Made by a program: the position numbers and the translations under genes
Part shown: piece by piece, positions 14,569 through 21,126 of the stretch
Numbering within the stretch: position 1 is the stretch's first letter
Layout: each line of letters starts with the position of its first letter
Source: a virus
Direction: 5' to 3' (one strand)
IMG/VR virus record: IMGVR_UViG_3300009182_002516
Location: 1-35,144 of that record
DNA length: 35,144 nt
The notes under the pieces: generated by a model
What the model was told of the DNA's origin: nothing
The model's input: only the letters and a program-made list of their open reading frames with translations
Database searches by the model: none

Positions 14569-15429
14569 ATGAAAATTAAATTGGTGTCAGATCTCCATTT
14601 AGAGTTTGACGACATTAACATTCAAAATGATCAAGACTATGATGTGTTGATCCTAGGTGGCGATATTATGATCGCCCAGGATCTTCACGATCATCCAGAG
14701 TCAACTAATACTAGTGATCAAGCGGCAATTGCCAACGGTACTGGCTTGGGCAAGCGTCAGCAACGAGCACAGCGATTCCGTGATTTTTTCAAGCGTTGTA
14801 GTTTTCAATTTCCTCATGTGATCTACATCATGGGCAATCACGAATTTTACAATGGCAAGTTCTACGCCAGCGTTGATCATATGCGTGAAGAATGTGCCAA
14901 GCATCCCAACGTGTATATGTTGGAACAAGATACAAAGATCATCGATGATGTTGTGTTTGTAGGCGGAACACTTTGGACCAACATGAACCGGCGTGATCCG
15001 CTGACCATGCATGCCATTGAAGGTATGATGAACGACTTCCGTATCATCCGCAACGACTTTAGAAGTTATGCTACTATGAGTGCGTTGGATGTGGCTATCC
15101 GCCACGACAAAACTTTGGCTTACATCAAGCACATTATCCAAGAACACAAGGACAAGAAGTGCGTTGTGGTGGGACATCATAGTCCCAGTTTCCAAAGTGT
15201 ACACCCAATGTATGCTCACGAAACTTTGATGAACGGTGGATATCACAGCGACTTGAGTGAGTTCATTTTAGATCACCCACAGATTAAATTGTGGACACAT
15301 GGTCACACGCATCATCCGTTTGATTATCAAATCGGTGAAACAAGAGTTGTATGTAACCCACGTGGTTACGAAAGTCCAGGCTACAGTGAAGACACTGGCT
15401 GGAACCCTAACATTTTATTGGAGATTTAA
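14569..15429 (+). CDS. Calcineurin-type metallophosphoesterase
   Basis: The 286-residue protein has all motifs of the dinuclear-metal phosphoesterase fold: SDLHLE (D8, H10), LGGDI (D32), MGNHE (N90, H91), VVGHHSP and THGHTHH near the C-terminus. It belongs to the soluble group of calcineurin-like phosphoesterases that act on nucleic acid ends, cyclic nucleotides or phosphomonoesters; the substrate cannot be read from motifs. The ATG follows the previous TAA directly, with AGAGGA in the preceding gene as ribosome site. Similar phosphoesterases are common in T4-like aquatic phages. An insertion between the GGDI and GNHE motifs (about 45-75, with Gln and Arg-rich helix) may shape substrate choice. 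Confidence 0.9.
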   Translation: MKIKLVSDLHLEFDDINIQNDQDYDVLILGGDIMIAQDLHDHPESTNTSDQAAIANGTGLGKRQQRAQRFRDFFKRCSFQFPHVIYIMGNHEFYNGKFYASVDHMREECAKHPNVYMLEQDTKIIDDVVFVGGTLWTNMNRRDPLTMHAIEGMMNDFRIIRNDFRSYATMSALDVAIRHDKTLAYIKHIIQEHKDKKCVVVGHHSPSFQSVHPMYAHETLMNGGYHSDLSEFILDHPQIKLWTHGHTHHPFDYQIGETRVVCNPRGYESPGYSEDTGWNPNILLEI

Positions 15430-15603
15430 ATGACTGAAGAACTTAAAAACACAGTAACCGTTGCAGAAATGCTACGAACCACTGGCAAAAACACAGCCGA
15501 GTTTATGGAACAAGTGGCTTCCCATATTGAGAAATTAGAGGAAGGCATTGTACAGTTGCAGGCTCGAGTGTCTGGATTAGAGAACGCATCCAAATCAGAA
15601 TGA
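15430..15603 (+). CDS. Short coiled-coil protein (57 residues)
   Basis: A 57-codon frame begins at the ATG directly after the TAA of the phosphoesterase and ends in an ATGA overlap with the glycosylase gene. The protein starts MTEELKNTVTVAEML, and its second half is a heptad-like helix with hydrophobic residues at V29, I33, L36, I40, L43, V47 and L50. This predicts a short coiled coil that could form dimers or trimers. The tight fit between two genes, with no gap on either side, is the main support that it is real. Function unknown; it may bind a neighbour's product. Confidence 0.75.
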   Translation: MTEELKNTVTVAEMLRTTGKNTAEFMEQVASHIEKLEEGIVQLQARVSGLENASKSE

Positions 15604-16010
15604 AGTTCTTTGAACCTCTTCGTGACGATCTGATGGTGCAACAACAGATCAACAATGCCTGGGAACATATGGTGGGTGTCATCATGCTTAACCAAACTGG
15701 TCGCAAACCAGTCAAGATGACCTTACCAGAATTCCTTTATTGGTTTCCTACCCCGCAGGCCTTGCTCAACGCTGACGAGGACTTTGTCAAAACGATTTTG
15801 GCTCCTTTGGGCATGCTGAATGTGCGTTATCAAAGATTGATTGGAATGAGTCGAGATTACTTGACTTGGGACGGAGAAGATGCTACAATGTTGTATGGCA
15901 TTGGCAAGTACGGCAGTGACAGTTATGAAATATTTTTTAAACGCAACTATGCGGTCGAGCCCAAAGACAAAGAGCTTGTCCGTTATCTACGGGAGGAAGT
16001 AAATGTTTGA
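15600..16010 (+). CDS. HhH-GPD DNA glycosylase-like protein (MBD4 type)
   Basis: The 136-residue protein matches the helix-hairpin-helix glycosylase superfamily in its short MBD4/EndoIII-like form. It shows VIMLNQTGRKPV (27-38), FPTPQAL, ILAPLGMLNVRYQRL (66-80), the hairpin LYGIGKYGSDSYEIF (98-112) and D123 in PKDKELVRYL, where MBD4 has its catalytic Asp. There are no four C-terminal cysteines for an Fe-S cluster, unlike EndoIII. MBD4-type enzymes remove T or U opposite G. It overlaps the coiled-coil gene (ATGA) and the SGNH gene (8 bases). The protein is shorter than the MBD4 domain (about 150), so it may be a minimal form. It could repair mismatches in, or degrade, host or phage DNA (inference). 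Confidence 0.82.
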   Translation: MKFFEPLRDDLMVQQQINNAWEHMVGVIMLNQTGRKPVKMTLPEFLYWFPTPQALLNADEDFVKTILAPLGMLNVRYQRLIGMSRDYLTWDGEDATMLYGIGKYGSDSYEIFFKRNYAVEPKDKELVRYLREEVNV

Positions 16011-16404
16011 CTGTTTAATTGTAGGAGATAGTATTGGAGTTGGCGTTGCCAACATTCGCAAAGAATGTGTAGCCTATGTTAAAGGTGGAATCAATTCTAA
16101 GCAGTGGTTGGATAAGAATATCCAAAATACTCCGCTGATTGCTAGCCATGTGATCATATCGCTTGGCTCAAATGATCATCAGTATATTAAAACTGAACAA
16201 GAGTTACGCACTATTAGACAGCTGACCAAAGCTGATCGAGTTTACTGGGTTATGCCCAGTAACAAGTTTCCAGTACAGCGTGATGCTATTTGGCGAATCG
16301 CAAATGAATATCACGATACCGTACTTAAAACTGAACGTATGCAAGCAGACAACGTTCATCCAAGTTGGGCAGGTTATAAAGAAATTGCAGAGGCATCAAA
16401 ATGA
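16003..16404 (+). CDS. SGNH/GDSL-type hydrolase
   Basis: The 133-residue protein contains the three visible blocks of the SGNH fold: LIVGDSIGVG with nucleophile S10, SLGSND with N57, and DNVHPSWAGY with D116 and H119 as the rest of the catalytic triad. The second-block Gly is probably in the KGG stretch at 27-29. It lacks a signal peptide, so it is probably cytoplasmic or a virion part. SGNH enzymes hydrolyse esters or acetyl groups on sugars and lipids. At 133 residues it is short compared with typical members (about 180-200). It overlaps the genes before and after. Deacetylation of a glycan would fit the sugar cluster further on, but that link is an inference. Confidence 0.87.
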   Translation: MFDCLIVGDSIGVGVANIRKECVAYVKGGINSKQWLDKNIQNTPLIASHVIISLGSNDHQYIKTEQELRTIRQLTKADRVYWVMPSNKFPVQRDAIWRIANEYHDTVLKTERMQADNVHPSWAGYKEIAEASK

Positions 16405-16841
16405 AAATCGGACTAAGTTATAGTCGTTGTGTTCGAGATATTGTAGACGGCAAGGTAGACATCGACGATGTGCTAGTCTTAATTACTCGTACGGATTTTG
16501 ATCCGCACGATGACGAACAATGGTCGGGCATTTGGATTGGATACGGTGGCGGTACTGACAATGCTTACAGTAGCGGCTTCTTTAGCCAATCCAATCCAGA
16601 ATGGGCAGGTTACCACGACGAGGATCAATTCCGTAGTGTCAGCATTGAACTTTGGGAGTCTGGCAAGATGCATCAGCCCCGTAAGTTTGGCGCACACCCA
16701 AAACGCCGTCCAGAAATTTGGCTAGAAGCTGTGTTGCCCAGCAGTGAATTGGCAAACAATCCTGCCGCAAAGACCGCTTGGGATAAATTCCAAACAGTGG
16801 CAGGCCTCACTAATGTAGAACTTAATGACAAATACCAATGA
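16401..16841 (+). CDS. Conserved hypothetical phage protein
   Basis: The 146-residue protein starts in an ATGA overlap and ends in another, so it is coupled on both sides. It begins MKIGLSYSRCVRDIVDGKVD and continues with LITRTDFDPHDDEQWSG, IWIGYGGGTDNAYSSG and a WLEAVLPSSE segment. Arrangements of this type (SYSRCVRDIVxGxVD, then RTDFDPxDDExW) occur in proteins of T4-like aquatic phages that remain unnamed. The Cys in SRCVRD and the acidic run DPHDDE are the only candidate functional sites. Function unknown. Confidence 0.78.
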   Translation: MKIGLSYSRCVRDIVDGKVDIDDVLVLITRTDFDPHDDEQWSGIWIGYGGGTDNAYSSGFFSQSNPEWAGYHDEDQFRSVSIELWESGKMHQPRKFGAHPKRRPEIWLEAVLPSSELANNPAAKTAWDKFQTVAGLTNVELNDKYQ

Positions 16842-17242
16842 AACTTTTACCTGCACTTTTGGTTATCTTGCTGGCGGGTTGCAATAACTCGCCCATTCCT
16901 GTGGCTACAGCAGAGCCCATTCAAGAAGCACGGGTAGACAAGCCGCAAGGTTGCGTTATAGATACCAGCACTCGTTTGGTTACTCAACACCGAGTTGGCA
17001 ACATCACAAACTTAACCAAAGAAGAAGTAGCCAACGGTTGGGAAAACTCATGCACTGTGCATTTTGATATAGAAGTCAATGGTGTTGTGCATCATTTGGA
17101 CGAAACCGAAAAGGGACTTGAACAAATGGCCAGTATCTGCTACTATGCCAAACAAAAGGCAAGAGAGAATCTATTGCTGGGATTGGGTGGTGAATTCAAG
17201 AGTGAAGCCAAAATCGATTGTGTTATTAAAGATCGAGGTTGA
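16838..17242 (+). CDS. Putative lipoprotein
   Basis: The 134-residue protein has a classical lipoprotein signal: MKLLPALLVILLAGC, with lipobox LAGC and C15 as the lipidated cysteine. The mature part begins NNSPIPV, which does not have Asp at +2, so an outer-membrane destination is expected in a Gram-negative host. It contains four further cysteines (in QGCVID, ENSCTVHF, SICYYA and KIDCVI), enough for two disulfides in the periplasm. No family is recognised. It overlaps the gene upstream by ATGA, and a strong promoter follows right after it. It could be a superinfection-exclusion or envelope-coating protein; this is speculation. Confidence 0.78.
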   Translation: MKLLPALLVILLAGCNNSPIPVATAEPIQEARVDKPQGCVIDTSTRLVTQHRVGNITNLTKEEVANGWENSCTVHFDIEVNGVVHHLDETEKGLEQMASICYYAKQKARENLLLGLGGEFKSEAKIDCVIKDRG

Positions 17243-17267
17243 CATTCCAGTCTAACTGCTGTATAAT
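17239..17267 (+). promoter_or_regulatory. Consensus sigma-70 promoter of the envelope module
   Basis: TTGACA (17239-17244), 17 bases, TATAAT (17262-17267), all exact. The -35 box overlaps the stop codon of the lipoprotein gene. The predicted start near 17274 lies within the 8-base palindrome AACATGTT (17271-17278), a possible operator. AGAAAGG before the ATG at 17306 serves as ribosome site. Confidence 0.88.
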
Positions 17268-17305
17268 AGTAACATGTTCAACAAACACACACAGAAAGGT
17301 TTAAT

Positions 17306-17434
17306 ATGTTGAAGTACATTGTGGTTTTTATCGCAGGCGGTATTTTCTTTACAGTTGGGTTTGGCGGTGTTGCTCGCATGCTGGACAAAGGCGTAGACAC
17401 AGTTAAAACACAATCAGTGGAGTTGGCAAAATGA
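17306..17434 (+). CDS. Small single-pass membrane protein (42 residues)
   Basis: The frame starts at an ATG with AGAAAGG about 6 bases upstream and ends in an ATGA overlap with the next small gene. The 42-residue protein has one transmembrane segment (about residues 4-20, YIVVFIAGGIFFTVGFG) followed by a short charged tail with MLDKGVDTVKTQ. Lys at position 3 and the positive tail do not settle the topology. Being the first gene behind a strong promoter argues that it is made in quantity. It could be a membrane-acting toxin or accessory to the lipoprotein that follows. Function unknown. Confidence 0.75.
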   Translation: MLKYIVVFIAGGIFFTVGFGGVARMLDKGVDTVKTQSVELAK

Positions 17435-17580
17435 ACCAATACAGAATCAAAAATATCATGTGGACAGTTATCATTATGACATTCTTGATGCTGTTCCTAC
17501 TCAGTGGTTGTAGCACAGTTTCAGGTATTGGCAAAGACATTTCGTCAACTGCCGAATGGACTAAGGAAAAAATGAAATGA
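17431..17580 (+). CDS. Entericidin-like small lipoprotein (49 residues)
   Basis: The 49-residue protein has a membrane-type leader (residues 10-24) ending in the lipobox LLSGC, with C27 as the lipidated residue. The mature 23-residue part, beginning CSTVSGIGKDIS and ending in a short amphipathic lysine-rich helix, matches the entericidin A/B pattern (CNTxxGxGxDIS then a short helix). In enterobacteria entericidins are stress-induced membrane lipoproteins of an antidote/toxin pair. The leader is longer at its N-terminus than usual. It overlaps neighbours by ATGA on both sides. A phage copy could perturb the envelope or help lysis; this is an inference. Confidence 0.8.
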   Translation: MNQYRIKNIMWTVIIMTFLMLFLLSGCSTVSGIGKDISSTAEWTKEKMK

Positions 17581-18128
17581 AAAAGACTCTATTACTATTA
17601 CCCATTGTTGCTGTCTTAGCCGCTTGTGGTACAACTGATGTGTATCAAAAACGTGCTGATCAAGAACGTGAACGCCAAGAACGATATGTTGAACGTGCTA
17701 TCGACAAGGCTCCGGATTGGATGACCAAAGTTCCATTGAGTAACAGTGCAGTGTTTGAAGCTGGCTCTGCGGTAAGTGGAGACTTTAGCATGGCAGACAT
17801 CAAAGCCAAAGCAGATGCCTATGGCAAGATCTGTATGCTGGCAGGTGGTACTGCAACGCAACAAACCAAGATCTATCGTACAGACTCGGCCGTTGCCAGC
17901 ACTGAAATGAGCGAAATGGCTCTGCGTACAAACTGCAAGGAAGTTGACCTTACTGGTGTAGAAGTACGTGACATCAAGCGCATCGCAGAAGGTGGACGCT
18001 TTCGTGTGTTCGTTCTAGTTGCTTTGCCCACAGGTGATGCCAATCTTTTGAAGAAGGCCAAACTGGCACAGGCTCAACAAGATTTTGCTACTAAACGTGC
18101 TCCGGAAGCATTTAAAGAACTTAACTAA
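17577..18128 (+). CDS. LPP20-like lipoprotein
   Basis: The 183-residue protein has a lipoprotein signal (MKKTLLLLPIVAVLAAC, C17). After a charged, Arg/Glu-rich helix (RADQERERQERYVERA, about 26-41) comes a globular part with APDWMTKVPLSN, VFEAGSAVSGDFSMADIKAKADAYGKIC and a GRFRVFVLVALP strand. The order (PDWM, then GxAxSxD, then a helix of Ala/Lys, then a strand of VxVxVALP) resembles LPP20-type lipoproteins. The family's role is not well defined. It is coupled by ATGA to the entericidin-like gene, and an outer-membrane position is likely. Possible roles are receptor masking or envelope stabilisation. Confidence 0.82.
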   Translation: MKKTLLLLPIVAVLAACGTTDVYQKRADQERERQERYVERAIDKAPDWMTKVPLSNSAVFEAGSAVSGDFSMADIKAKADAYGKICMLAGGTATQQTKIYRTDSAVASTEMSEMALRTNCKEVDLTGVEVRDIKRIAEGGRFRVFVLVALPTGDANLLKKAKLAQAQQDFATKRAPEAFKELN

Positions 18129-18139
18129 AAGGAAAAAAT

Positions 18140-18838
18140 ATGTTTGGAACAAATTATTCAGCTGACGGAATCGTTAGTTATCGTTCGGCAGGCGAAGTCA
18201 ATCAAGCTATGGGCCGTGTGTACGGTTACATGGGGCTTGCCACACTGGTAAGTATGCTGGTCAGTTTCTTCGTAGGAACTGATCCAGAACTTGTAAAGTT
18301 TTTCTTTACAGGTGCAATGCATTGGGTAGTAATTTTTGCCCCACTAGTTGCTGTATTTGGAATTAGCATTGCACTCAACGCTAATCCTCCAAAAGAAACT
18401 GCTGTACTATTGTTGGCAGGCTTTGCGGCCATTATGGGATTGAGCTTTGCTGTAATCTTTGCTGTCTATACTATGGCTAGTATCTTTAGTGCGTTCATGG
18501 GTGCCAGTGTGTTGTTTGGAACTATGAGCTTCTATGGATACTTTACCAAGAAAGATTTGGACAGTCTAGGTAAGTTTATGTTTGTGGGATTGATTGCTAT
18601 TATCATTGCCAGCATTATCAATATCTTTATCGGTAGCTCAGTAATGCAGATGGTTATCTCAGCCCTGGCTATCGTAATCTTCATGGGTCTAACTGCTTAC
18701 GACACACAGCAGATTCGTGAAATGGTCAGTACCGATTCTAGCCCTGCCGCAGAAGTGATAGGTGCGTTAACTCTGTACTTGGATTTTATCAATATCTTCC
18801 TCAGTTTGCTACAGTTGTTCGGAGACAAGAAAGACTAA
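18140..18838 (+). CDS. Bax inhibitor-1 (TMBIM/YccA-type) membrane protein
   Basis: The 232-residue protein is hydrophobic with about seven membrane segments (roughly 30-46, 60-78, 88-108, 111-130, 144-162, 168-184, 212-228). It carries the family signature: FYGYFTKKDLDSLG, GLIAIIIASIINIFIG, MGLTAYDTQQI with the conserved Asp, and ALTLYLDFINIFLSLLQLFG at the C-terminus. Bacterial relatives include YccA, which binds and restrains the membrane protease FtsH. A phage copy could protect a short-lived phage protein from FtsH or act on ion balance; both are inferences. The AAAGGAA ribosome site precedes the ATG. It sits among lipoproteins, as part of an envelope module. Confidence 0.92.
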   Translation: MFGTNYSADGIVSYRSAGEVNQAMGRVYGYMGLATLVSMLVSFFVGTDPELVKFFFTGAMHWVVIFAPLVAVFGISIALNANPPKETAVLLLAGFAAIMGLSFAVIFAVYTMASIFSAFMGASVLFGTMSFYGYFTKKDLDSLGKFMFVGLIAIIIASIINIFIGSSVMQMVISALAIVIFMGLTAYDTQQIREMVSTDSSPAAEVIGALTLYLDFINIFLSLLQLFGDKKD

Positions 18839-18839
18839 T

Positions 18840-19292
18840 ATGAAGTTGTTTGAACGCTCAGGCGGGTATTGGTTGTTTTGGTGGAGTGCTGTTTACTTCA
18901 TCATTGGCATGCTAGATCTCTTTGTGCTCAAAACAGATTTGTTTCCATTGACACAGTTAGCATGGTTATGTATAATTGCATTACCGTTGGTTTGTAATCC
19001 GCTGGCTCGCTGGCTCAATATGAAAGAAAATACCATGTTTGATTTGTTTAAGAAAAATAAAATGCCAAAAAATGTAGTACCGTTTCCTGCTCCTCGAGCC
19101 GTAGCACCAGTTGAACCGCCTGCTCCTAAAGAAAAGGATCCAACTACATACTACGAAATTGGGCATACCTCTGACAACCGTGTATCTCTAAAAATGGGTT
19201 ATACCACACTTACTATGAACTATCAAGGTGTTCAAAATCTTATAGATCAGCTGGAGTTATATCAAAGCCAATTACACCAGGAAACAGAATGA
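18840..19292 (+). CDS. Membrane-anchored conserved phage protein
   Basis: The 150-residue protein has two membrane helices at the N-terminus (about 10-30 and 38-56), a Pro- and Ala-rich linker (VVPFPAPRAVAPVEPPAPK, about 79-97) and a soluble C-terminal domain with TTYYEIGHTSDNRVSLKMG and TLTMNYQGVQNLIDQLELYQ. The C-terminal domain starts around an internal MFDLFKKNK (residue 66), which also resembles a stand-alone start; fusion of a membrane part to a common small phage protein is therefore possible. It starts one base after the Bax-inhibitor gene. Function unknown, but it probably hangs a soluble domain on the inner membrane. Confidence 0.75.
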   Translation: MKLFERSGGYWLFWWSAVYFIIGMLDLFVLKTDLFPLTQLAWLCIIALPLVCNPLARWLNMKENTMFDLFKKNKMPKNVVPFPAPRAVAPVEPPAPKEKDPTTYYEIGHTSDNRVSLKMGYTTLTMNYQGVQNLIDQLELYQSQLHQETE

Positions 19293-19576
19293 AATTTAGA
19301 AAAAAACCCGTAGTGATCGAAGCAGTTCGATTTATCTATGATGAACAGGGAATGATTGCTGTCAAATCTTTTTGTGGCACAGCATTGGGTAATGTGAGCA
19401 AGGATCGTCATCCTAGCGCACTAGCAGAAGCAGAAATTGGAACATTGGAAGATGGTGTTCATTTGACTGTGAAACACATTGCCACAGAAGGGGATTGGAT
19501 TATCAAAGGTGTGCAGGGCGAGTTCTATGCTTGCAAGCCAGACATCTTTGAACAAACATACGAGCCAGCAGAATGA
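19289..19576 (+). CDS. Conserved small phage protein (MKFRKKPVVIEA type)
   Basis: The 95-residue protein belongs to a family widely seen in tailed phages. Its start MKFRKKPVVIEAVRF and its end with EGDWIIKGVQGEFYACKPDIFEQTYE are the familiar parts. The middle (about 25-60) is variable. The conserved GDWI-x-GxxGE turn looks like a small beta fold, but its biochemical role is not established. It is coupled by ATGA on both sides to the membrane protein and the pyrophosphohydrolase-like gene, so it is transcribed with the stress module. Confidence 0.85.
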   Translation: MKFRKKPVVIEAVRFIYDEQGMIAVKSFCGTALGNVSKDRHPSALAEAEIGTLEDGVHLTVKHIATEGDWIIKGVQGEFYACKPDIFEQTYEPAE

Positions 19577-19950
19577 CCAATCCATTTAGAGATCAAGAAA
19601 AGTTTATGAAAGCCTGTGATCAAGTCGCAGGTGGTGAGTTTAATCGAGATCAGTTTGCAATGTATCTCAGACTCATTGAAGAAGAATACAAAGAGCTTTG
19701 GGAAGCTGTCAACAACAATAATCAGTTAGAAACGTTAGATGCACTTATAGATATTCTAGTAGTCACTATCGGTGCCATTCATAGTACAGGTAGCGATGCC
19801 GAGGGTGCATGGAAAGAAGTTATGCGCACTAACTTTGCCAAGATCGATCACGAAACAGGCAAGGTGCGCAAGCGTGAAGACGGCAAGGTTCTAAAGCCAA
19901 TTGGCTGGACTCCGCCAGAATTAAAACAATTTATTAAGGAACAATTATGA
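19573..19950 (+). CDS. MazG-like nucleotide pyrophosphohydrolase
   Basis: The 125-residue all-alpha protein has the MazG-superfamily metal motif: EExxE (E37, E38, E41 in IEEEYKEL) and, twelve residues later, ExxD (E53, D56 in ETLDALID), followed by the helix ILVVTIGAIHSTG. The C-terminal part with NFAKIDHETGKVRKREDGKV and PPEL is seen in phage and bacterial phosphoribosyl-ATP-pyrophosphohydrolase-like proteins. The family splits nucleoside triphosphates to monophosphates and PPi and clears damaged or regulatory nucleotides; mazG is a common auxiliary gene of marine phages. The protein overlaps both neighbours by ATGA. Substrate unknown. Confidence 0.87.
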   Translation: MTNPFRDQEKFMKACDQVAGGEFNRDQFAMYLRLIEEEYKELWEAVNNNNQLETLDALIDILVVTIGAIHSTGSDAEGAWKEVMRTNFAKIDHETGKVRKREDGKVLKPIGWTPPELKQFIKEQL

Positions 19951-20474
19951 CACAACTAGTACCAAATGTAACATTTGCATTTCGCCAAGGCGATCTAGCA
20001 CCCGAGGGCGGTGGTTGCCCAATCGGTGGAGAATTTGTATTCAAGACTACAGCAGAGCTGTTTGACAACAAGCGAGTAGTGGTATTCAGCTTGCCGGGAG
20101 CATTTACCCCAACTTGTTCAACATACCAACTACCCGGCTTTGAAGAGCAGTATGAAGACTTTAGAGCACAAGGTATTGATGATATCTATTGTGTCAGTGT
20201 TAATGATGCGTTCGTTATGAACGAGTGGGCTCGTAGTTTGAACATTCAAAATGTACATCCTATTCCAGACGGAGCAGGAGTGTTTACAGAAGGTATGGGC
20301 ATGTTGATAGATATGAGTGCAATTGGTTTTGGAAAACGCAGTCGCCGTTATGCGGCCATCATCGATAATGGGCAAGTACAGCACATGTTCATCGAACCCG
20401 AAGCTAGCGACACTGATCCAGATCCCTACGGCGTATCAAGCCCAGAAAACGTAATGAAGCATCTTAAAGGATAA
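19947..20474 (+). CDS. Peroxiredoxin (Prx5-type)
   Basis: The 175-residue protein has the Prx catalytic loop [16 protein letters not shown], with peroxidatic C57 and T54. The region [27 protein letters not shown], with the conserved Arg, is typical of the Prx5 subgroup. Prx5 enzymes reduce hydrogen and organic peroxides using glutaredoxin or thioredoxin. No glutaredoxin domain is fused here. C24 near the N-terminus and C81 might serve as resolving residues, but neither position is standard. It lies in a stress-related gene run with ClpP. Protection of the infected cell from peroxide is the obvious role. Confidence 0.92.
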   Translation: MTQLVPNVTFAFRQGDLAPEGGGCPIGGEFVFKTTAELFDNKRVVVFSLPGAFTPTCSTYQLPGFEEQYEDFRAQGIDDIYCVSVNDAFVMNEWARSLNIQNVHPIPDGAGVFTEGMGMLIDMSAIGFGKRSRRYAAIIDNGQVQHMFIEPEASDTDPDPYGVSSPENVMKHLKG

Positions 20475-20476
20475 AA

Positions 20477-21067
20477 ATGCCAAACCTAGTACCAATGGTG
20501 ATCGAGCAAGAAGCTCGTGGAGAACGTAGTTATGATATTTACAGTCGCTTGCTCAAGGACCGTATTGTTATGCTGGACACAGATGTTAATGAACATTCGG
20601 CAAGTTTGCTGGTAGCACAGCTACTATTTTTAGAAAGTCAAGGAAATGAAGACATTACTTTTTTCATCAATAGTCCTGGGGGTGTGGTTACTGCCGGCAT
20701 GGCTATCTATGACACAATGCAATTTATTAAACCAGACGTCTGTACCGTCGTTATGGGTCAGGCTTGCAGTATGGGTTCCTTGCTCGCTACTGCTGGGGCT
20801 CCTGGCAAACGCAAAATGCTTCCAAACGCTCGCCACATGATTCACCAGCCAAGCGGTGGTGCAGGTGGACAAGCTACAGACATGGAAATCCAAGTAAACG
20901 AAATCATTAAAATGAAAAAGAACTTGACCCAAATTTATGTAGACCATAACAGCAAGGGCAAGACGTTTGAGCAGTTCCACTCTGCTATGGAACGTGATAA
21001 CTTTATGAGTGCGCAAGAAGCACTAGATTTTGGATTAATTGACGAGATCATAACAAAACGCCCATAA
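20477..21067 (+). CDS. clpP: ClpP-type serine protease subunit
   Basis: The 196-residue protein has the full ClpP catalytic triad: S98 in [11 protein letters not shown]123 in RHMIHQP and D174 in MERDNFMSA. The processing-type start ([24 protein letters not shown]) and [20 protein letters not shown] fit the normal fold. ClpP forms a double heptamer and needs an unfoldase such as ClpX or ClpA; none is encoded in the window, so it must use the host's or act alone on peptides. A phage ClpP might mix with host subunits, degrade host proteins or serve as prohead protease. It is the last gene before the late promoter at 21099. Confidence 0.95.
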   Translation: MPNLVPMVIEQEARGERSYDIYSRLLKDRIVMLDTDVNEHSASLLVAQLLFLESQGNEDITFFINSPGGVVTAGMAIYDTMQFIKPDVCTVVMGQACSMGSLLATAGAPGKRKMLPNARHMIHQPSGGAGGQATDMEIQVNEIIKMKKNLTQIYVDHNSKGKTFEQFHSAMERDNFMSAQEALDFGLIDEIITKRP

Positions 21068-21098
21068 AGTGCGTATATAATTGGTTGCTGTAGTAAAC

Positions 21099-21106
21099 TA
21101 TAAATA
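21099..21106 (+). promoter_or_regulatory. T4-type late promoter (TATAAATA)
   Basis: TATAAATA occurs exactly, preceded by C, as in the best T4-like late promoters. It lies in the 59-base gap between clpP and the metalloprotease-like gene; the ATG at 21127 follows 20 bases after it with TAGGAG as ribosome site. It is one of two exact late promoters in the window and marks this gene as late. Confidence 0.85.
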
Positions 21107-21126
21107 GCTATGTCTAGGAGTTTACT

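Noticed and set aside
14701-15246. 181-codon open frame on the minus strand inside the metallophosphoesterase gene
   Set aside because: It lies wholly opposite a gene with all catalytic motifs, has no ribosome site and reads as His/Val-rich nonsense.
8956-16010. Hypermodified-base pathway (methyltransferase-like, SpeD, glycosylase)
   Set aside because: No thymidylate hydroxymethylase, base kinase or dNMP-modifying enzyme is present.
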